DNA of 12,506 bases from Stephanodiscus triporus (taxonomy: Eukaryota > Bacillariophyta > Thalassiosirophyceae > Thalassiosirales > Thalassiosiraceae): assembly GCA_036939755.1 (NCBI GenBank), contig JALLAZ010000750.1, forward strand, positions 1 to 12,506. The letters are read 5' to 3'. Under the pieces are notes generated by a model that searched no databases, had not been told where the DNA came from, and saw nothing but the letters and a program-made list of their open reading frames with translations. The translations under genes were made by a program, and so were the position numbers. This document shows positions 7,483 to 12,506 of this stretch, piece by piece. Position 1 is the first letter of the stretch. Each line of letters opens with the position of its first letter.

Positions 7483-8572
7483 ATGAAGCTCCTCGACGCA
7501 GCCCTCGTCGTCCTCTCCTCCTCCGCCCTCGCCGCCACCCGAACGACGACAACTGCGTTCGTCGTCGTTCTTCCTTCCTCCTCCTCCGTCCGTTCGTCGT
7601 CGTCGTCGTCGCTAAGCGCCGAGATACGCCCGCCGACCGAGAAGAACGACGTGCTCGAATACGGCTGGGACGGCACGACGGCGCTCGGGAAGGCCGTTGT
7701 CGACTCGAAGCCCGCGCGACTCTTGGATCAGATACGCGCGAGCGGCGAGACGCAGAGCGATGCCTGTCAGGTCTTCAACGCCAATCTCGGTGAGAGAGGA
7801 GAGGGGGGGGTGCATTCTCGGTGACGCGTTTTTTTTGTTTTCTTTTCTTCTTCTAATCATCTCGCTTTTTTTACCTTTCGCCTCCACACACACACACACA
7901 CACACACGCGCGCGCAAAATGACGAATCGAAACAAATCAAAAACATAAAAACAAAGAAATGAGCGGCGACTCGTTGATGTTCGACGAATTCATCGCGCTC
8001 TGCGACGAGCAATACGAGTACGGCCTAATCGAATTCAAGAACGGAGATATCACGAACGGACCGGGAGAGAACGACGGCAGCGCCAAGGTTTTGAGTTACG
8101 CGGCGCTGGCGAATTTCGATAAGGATACGACCCTCAAGGTGAGAGGGAGTTTTTTTGGGGACGATATGGTGTGATGACGATGACGTACATTTTTTTGATC
8201 CCCCACCCTCCGGGTCTTTTCATCGTTTTTTTTTTCCTCCTCTTCGATCGAACGTGATGGATGCACCATTTATCAATGTTACGTCTCCTCTCTCTCCCCG
8301 CCTCTCCGCTTCCTTCTCGTTTCTACGTCCCCGTGTCGGATCGGTTCCCGCCCCCGCGCGTCGTCGAACAAAAAAAAAAAAACGATAAATAGCTCTGGGG
8401 TCAATACTACAGGGACGTCCTCGCCACGCCCGACAAGTCGGATCATCAGAACATTCGCAATTTCCTAAAGTACGGTTGGGAGGGGGTGGATTTCTCGAAC
8501 GGCATCGCGCTGACGAAGAAGGCCGTCGGCGAGAGCGATTGGGATTGGGACAGTGAGAGCTGGATCCCGTGA
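7483..8572 (+). CDS. HopJ-family protein with plastid-type presequence (3 exons, 222 aa)
   Basis: Exons are 7483-7789, 7957-8138 and 8393-8572. Introns are 167 and 254 nt, both GT...AG with GTGAG donors. Exon lengths sum to 669 nt, exactly 223 codons including TGA. Residues 1-17 form a signal peptide ending SSSALA. A Thr/Ser-rich stretch with TTAF and SSSSVRSSSSSS follows, like a diatom bipartite plastid targeting sequence (the motif near the cleavage site is not the textbook ASAFAP). The HopJ-like domain covers about residues 78-207: LLDQIRASGE, then FDEFIALCDEQYEYG, FKNGD, GENDGSAKVLSYAAL, GQYYRDVL, DHQNIRNFLKYGWEG and ALTKK. The C-terminus is a short acidic, Trp-rich tail. HopJ is named after a Pseudomonas type III effector, but I know the family as also occurring in non-pathogens and algae; its biochemical role is unknown to me. 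The ATG chosen is the one that exposes the signal peptide. Confidence 0.9.
7885..7915. repeat. (CA)11 followed by a CG-alternating tract in intron 1 of the HopJ-family gene
   Basis: Alternating pyrimidine-purine sequence runs from 7885 to about 7915, first CA then CG. It lies about 40 bases before the splice acceptor at 7955-7956. Confidence 0.9.
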
Positions 8573-8904
8573 GGAGATAGAGGAGAAAATGAACGTATCG
8601 GACGGATCTCTTTTACTCGTATATAATTTAATAATTGGAAAGACTAGAGAAACAACGTGACCATATAACCACGCGTGCCACTAATTCTGGACTGTTCATT
8701 CGACGATGAATTCGGGGCAAGTGTGGAAAAAGGCTGATCGGATTTTTTGCGGTGCGAGACACGGGCCGTTGAGAACGAATGGGTTTCATTCCCCAAGTTG
8801 CTGCTCGCACTCTTCCATTGTAATCTTTCATGTTAATTTATCTTATGAGGATCTACTATTACAACTTTACTACTTCGACAGTATTATGTAGACGGGATCC
8901 GAAT
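8573..8904. other. 332-bp spacer between two convergent genes
   Basis: This holds both 3' UTRs. AT-rich strings (ATATAATTTAATAATT near 8620) suit 3' processing of the + gene. Further AT-rich sequence near 8830-8890 would serve the minus gene. No RNA gene or repeat was seen. Confidence 0.5.
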
Positions 8905-11900
8905 TCACAGAGCAACTTCACTGTGCAGGAATTCATTGTCGCGTGGGGTACTATCAAGGAATTCATCCTCCTCGCTTTCATCCAGGATTACACTCCCATC
9001 GACGGCATACACTACCACACCACTTAGCGCGCCGATTTCAGTCCGAGAGCTAGCTAGCATGTCCTCAGCGCTGAATCGGCACATGACGCTCGTTCCGGAG
9101 CTATGTAGCGTGACCGTGGGGAACAACTCACGAGACTTGGGAACGATTAGCGACATGGTTGGCTCGCACCCGTCCATTTGCACCATAGACGTGGTCGGGA
9201 CGAGGCCCCCATTGATGTTGAATGTGACATCCACAGTAACATGAGGGCCCTCGGAGGTATCATACGCCGAGTTATCGTCAAGGTAAACAAGACAGCCGAC
9301 GGTGGAGCCGCTCCCGAAAGAACTGTCTTCCGGCAATCCCAGCGAACTCCACTGGCCCGATGACAGCATTTGGCCGGTGCTACAAAGCCCGACGGATCCC
9401 GGGTACGCACCGACGAGGGTATCAAGGGGCATTTCCAACGTGGACAGGCCCACCAACAGCGTCGCCATCGTCGTGGATGGGGAAACGGATATTTCGAAGT
9501 AGACGTAGCTGTTCCGCATAACGGGGATCATGCTACGGCTGCTCGAGTAAAGCGCGTTGCCGGTCTTGGTGGCGATGTGCTGCCCGCATGAGAGCGTCAC
9601 GCCGTTGCCCATGCACGCAGCGTCGAATACCGCGAGCCGGCTGCCCTCGATCAGCGCCTTCGACATCGCCCTGGTCTGCTCGTTGTGGTTGAGAACACCC
9701 CGCTCGACGCGGAGCTGGTCCCGCGCGAGGAATACGACATTCTCCGTGAACTGCGGGGAGCGGGAGGATGGACGCGCAAAAGGGGAAAAAAATGTCGACC
9801 GGCGTGAGTTGGCGGATGCAAAAATTCCGAAACATAATCGATGCCGCGAGGATCGGCGGCAGAGAGACAACGCACCTGACTCCCACGCTCGAAGTAGTAC
9901 AAACGACTGGTTGGCGTCGGGGGGAACGATGTCGGGGTGCGCATGAATGCGCTGCCGGACGAGTTATGCGACGACACCGACCCGCCGTCGCCGTTGTCCT
10001 CGCTGTTGTCGCCCCCCCCGTTAAGGGCATCTCCCTCGAACGAAACGTTGTGCCTGATCTTGCCGCCGGACGCCTTCCTGTTCTTGTTGTGACTGTTCCC
10101 AGTCACGCTTTTCGCCTGGATCGTTGCGGTGAAGGGACGGAATGACACGTTGTAGTGCATGATGCGTTGCGCCCGCTTCTTGGCGTGTCCGCTGAACGCA
10201 TCCTCTCCCACCCTCTCGGAGTAAGCGACGAGCTTCGATACGCTTTCCATCTTTTGCAGCCTATGGAAAAGCTGTTTTGTGTGCGCATGTGAAAGAACGG
10301 CATATGATGAGGGAGGAGGAGGGGGGGGGGGGGAGAGGGAATTCATACAAATTTAAGGGGAAGAAGGAAATCGTAACCATCCGCCCATCGCGGTCGCAGG
10401 ACTCACCTTCTTGTCCATGAGGTTATCCCCCACGACGACAGCGCTCGCGTCCTTCCTCATGACGACGACCCTGTGATGGCCGTACCCGTTCGACCTCGAC
10501 CCTCCCATCATCATCGCCTCCCCCCCGGCCAGGACGGCGAGTCCGCCCCTCGACAGACGATTCAGCGCCGCGTTGCTCACCGAGCCAACGCCCGTGGCGA
10601 CGCTCTGTATGCCGCTGACGAGCGCGTCCCCCGTCTTCCCCACAGCGTGACGCTGCGCGCTGAGCACGAATTCGATGATGGACAGGGGATTCAGCCTCGA
10701 CGCGACGTCCACGACGAGGAGGGTGGCGTCGAACACGGACGACACGACGACGCCCGCGATCGACGTGCCAACGCGTCCGCTGGCCAACGCGGTCGAGATC
10801 GACAGGTCGCACGTCGACTCGACGAGCTCGAACAGCACCGACAGCGGCACGCTGTCGAGCACTTTCAATCCAAGAATGAGGAGGGTGTCCCTCCCGCTCA
10901 TCGGGGAACGGGGCGCCGCCAGGCACGACGACGCCTCGTCGATGTTGTCTTCGCCATCGCAGACGACGGTCGAATCCCGCCGCCCCCCCCCCTCCCCCCC
11001 CCCCTCCTCCTCCATCCTGCGCAGGCGTCGTTCCTCGCTTAGTCCGAGGGCGGTCGCGTACGCATCGAGGCAGTACTGAGCGAGCGGACGCGGATGCGAG
11101 AACACCGCGCACGCGAGCTTTCCCTGGAGCATGCGCTTGTGCTCGCGACGTCTCGCGCGTTCGTATCGGAGATGGGACCACCCCTCCGCGATGGGACCGC
11201 CACCACGAGGAGGAGGAGGAGGACCCCCCACCATCTCACGACACGACAACGACGACGACGATCCATCGTCACGCTCTCGACGTTCGGAGGTGGCCTGTCC
11301 GGCGGGAGTCGGCGGATCGTCGTCGTCTTTGTCTTCACCGCGGCCGCCGCTGCTAGCGTATTCCTCCGAGAGCGGCAGCAGTGGGGTAGTGCCGGACCAT
11401 CCACCTTTGCTTCCCCCCCCCCGCGAGTGCACTCCGTCGTTGTCCGTCGTACTGTCCGTCCTGCTTCTCCCCCCTCCCCCCCCTCCTCCTCCCACGAACC
11501 AATCCTCGTCCTCCTCACTGAACGACATGTCGATGTTCATCCCGCTGCCCTCCTCCCCGTACGGAGAGGGCGATCCGCCAGACGCACCGACCATCCAAGG
11601 CGTGCCAGAGGACGCGACGATCTCGCGGGACGAGGAAGAGCCGACTCCCCCCCCCCCTCCCCAGCAGCCGGGCGTCCTCCCGGGCGTCCTCCCCGGCGTC
11701 CAGGCGGGCGTCGTGCCTATGGAGGAGGAATTCGACGATCGAGCGCCAGGGGACGGATGACACGAAAAAAACGACGACGACGACGGCGAAGAGGGATGGT
11801 GATAATTATGATGACTGCGTCCTCCTCCTCCTCCTCCCGGTCCCGCCGTCGCCGTCGTCGCGCGTGCGCGACGATGATGGGACGACGACGACGACGCCAT

Positions 11901-12269
11901 TGTCGCCGCGTCCCCGAGCGACAGGTACGACGCGATGGTGTGAAATATCAGGAGGTCGTCGTCGGGGTGGTCGCTGTCGTAGTATTCGTCGACGTTGTAT
12001 TCGTCGTCCCCCTCCTCCCCCCCCTCCTTCCTCTCCCCCTCCCTCTCCCCCTCCCCCCCTCCCCGTCGTCGTCGTGCCTCCGTTCGTCGTCGTGCCTCCG
12101 TTCGTCGTCGTGGCCGCCCCCCCGCGTCGTGGTCGTGGTCGAACGTCGGCACGACGATGGCGGTCGTCCCGCTCTCCTCCCCTCCCCCGTCGATGTCGAC
12201 GACGCCGAAGCGTCCTCCACGGCATCGTTCGCCCGACGGCGACGGCGTCGACGGCGTCGACGACGCCAT
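8905..12269 (-). CDS. SPRY-domain protein with long low-complexity N-terminal half (3 exons, 1034 aa)
   Basis: Minus-strand exons are 12269-10407 (621 aa), 10271-9876 (132 aa) and 9750-8905 (281 aa plus TGA). Introns of 135 and 125 nt have GTGAGT and GTGCGT donors and CAG acceptors, all in phase 0. ATG 12269 (AAAATGGCG context) is chosen over an upstream in-frame GTG. Residues 1-380 are mostly Ser, Gly, Asp and Arg tracts, with RRRTEA repeated and TPGR repeats. A conserved-looking stretch begins near 383 (KLACAVFSHPRPLAQYCLDAY). Residues 460-590 are hydrophobic or amphipathic (LLILGLKVLDSVPLSVLFELVE), possibly membrane- or lipid-associated. Residues about 800-980 look like SPRY: YVYFEISV, LVGLST, PGSVGLCSTGQ, GSTVGCLVYLDD and FNINGG, then TLHSSGTSVMCRFS. 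The acidic tail repeats EFLDS/EFLHS. SPRY domains bind partner proteins; the target here is unknown. Confidence 0.87.
10321..10333. repeat. G13 homopolymer in intron 1 of the SPRY gene
   Basis: On the coding (minus) strand it is a C13 run within a pyrimidine-rich stretch upstream of the acceptor at 10273-10272. Its length is prone to sequencing error but lies outside the coding exons. Confidence 0.85.
12051..12112 (-). repeat. 18-bp coding tandem repeat in exon 1 of the SPRY gene
   Basis: CGTCGTCGTGCCTCCGTT occurs twice in tandem, followed by a partial third copy. It encodes RRRTEA repeats near residues 55-70, next to long Ser, Gly and Arg tracts. Imprecise boundaries reflect the surrounding GTC-rich sequence. 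Confidence 0.65.
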
Positions 12270-12506
12270 TTTGGATTTTCCGCGGCGTGACGTTGGGTTT
12301 TTATTTTTTGCGTGGACCTTTTTTTTTGACCTGTCTCTTCCTTCTTCCCCCGCCCGCGCGCGCCGCGCCGTGCCGACCGCTGGTCCGTTTGACCCCACTT
12401 GACAATCCCGCTAATTAAACAAAAAACTGGCCATACACGTCACTTCAGGGGGGGTCACTTTTGTGGTGTTGTCACCGGATTTTTTTGATTTTGTATGCGA
12501 CTCTGT
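12270..12506. other. Upstream region of the SPRY gene
   Basis: It includes the 5' UTR and probably the promoter of the minus-strand gene. A T-tract, a GC-rich CGCGCGCC stretch and AATTAAAC near 12411-12420 are visible. No TATA box is clear at a position I could defend. Confidence 0.35.

Noticed and set aside
7483..8572. Bacterial contamination or a pathogen effector locus
   Set aside because: Two phase-consistent spliceosomal introns and a eukaryotic signal peptide place the gene in the algal nuclear genome. No secretion system genes are nearby.
8890..8965. Cloning-vector sequence suggested by GGATCC next to GAATTC and further GAATTC sites
   Set aside because: The sites fall at the SPRY gene stop and in its acidic tail, where EFLDS and EFLHS are encoded in frame. 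No polylinker or vector backbone follows.
10423..11518. Other long minus- and plus-strand frames over exon 1 of the SPRY gene
   Set aside because: They stay open because of GC-rich triplet composition, and have no domain or splice continuity.
11094..12290. Long plus-strand frame of about 398 codons
   Set aside because: It is antisense to exon 1 of the SPRY gene and reads GTC/CCG-type triplets as Arg, Val and Pro runs. The minus frame continues through introns in phase to a real domain.

Overview
The window looks like nuclear DNA of a diatom or a close stramenopile relative. The reasons are spliceosomal introns of 125-254 nt with GTGAG/GTGCG donors, a secretory signal followed by a Ser/Thr-rich plastid presequence on one nuclear gene, Asp/Ser/Gly low-complexity tracts built on GTC/GAC triplets, and a sharp alternation between GC-rich genes and AT-richer repeat DNA. 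The species cannot be named from sequence alone.

Layout. 3-953 (+): 3' part of a PiT/PHO4 sodium-phosphate symporter, cut by the window start. 954-1451: non-coding. 1452-4722 (+): a decayed Ty3/gypsy-type retroelement with a gag-like piece, aspartic protease, reverse transcriptase and RNase H remnants, but no recognisable integrase core or LTR. It is full of stops and frame changes. A fold-back, tRNA-like repeat (1978-2273) sits between the gag-like and pol parts. A 17-bp-stem hairpin (4730-4777) lies just past the point where pol homology ends. 5079-5962 (-): GC-rich, low-complexity reading frames, one carrying a segment like the SD-repeat B (SdrD_B) domain; the gene model is unresolved. 6357-6477: a 10-bp-period minisatellite with an inverted copy. 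6587-7078 (-): an unidentified reading frame with one internal stop, a strongly acidic tail and a poly(A) tract directly after its end.

The two best complete genes are convergent. 7483-8572 (+) is a three-exon gene for a 222-residue HopJ-family protein with an N-terminal plastid-type presequence. 12269-8905 (-) is a three-exon gene for a 1034-residue protein with a C-terminal SPRY-like domain and a long low-complexity N-terminal half. Both gene models keep frame exactly across both introns, which is strong internal support.

There is no operon-like organisation and no sign that these genes act in one pathway. I do not see a convincing new multi-gene system. The items most worth a second look are the plastid-type HopJ protein, the fold-back tRNA-like repeat, the SdrD_B-like frame, the 10-bp minisatellite and the poly(A)-tailed frame.
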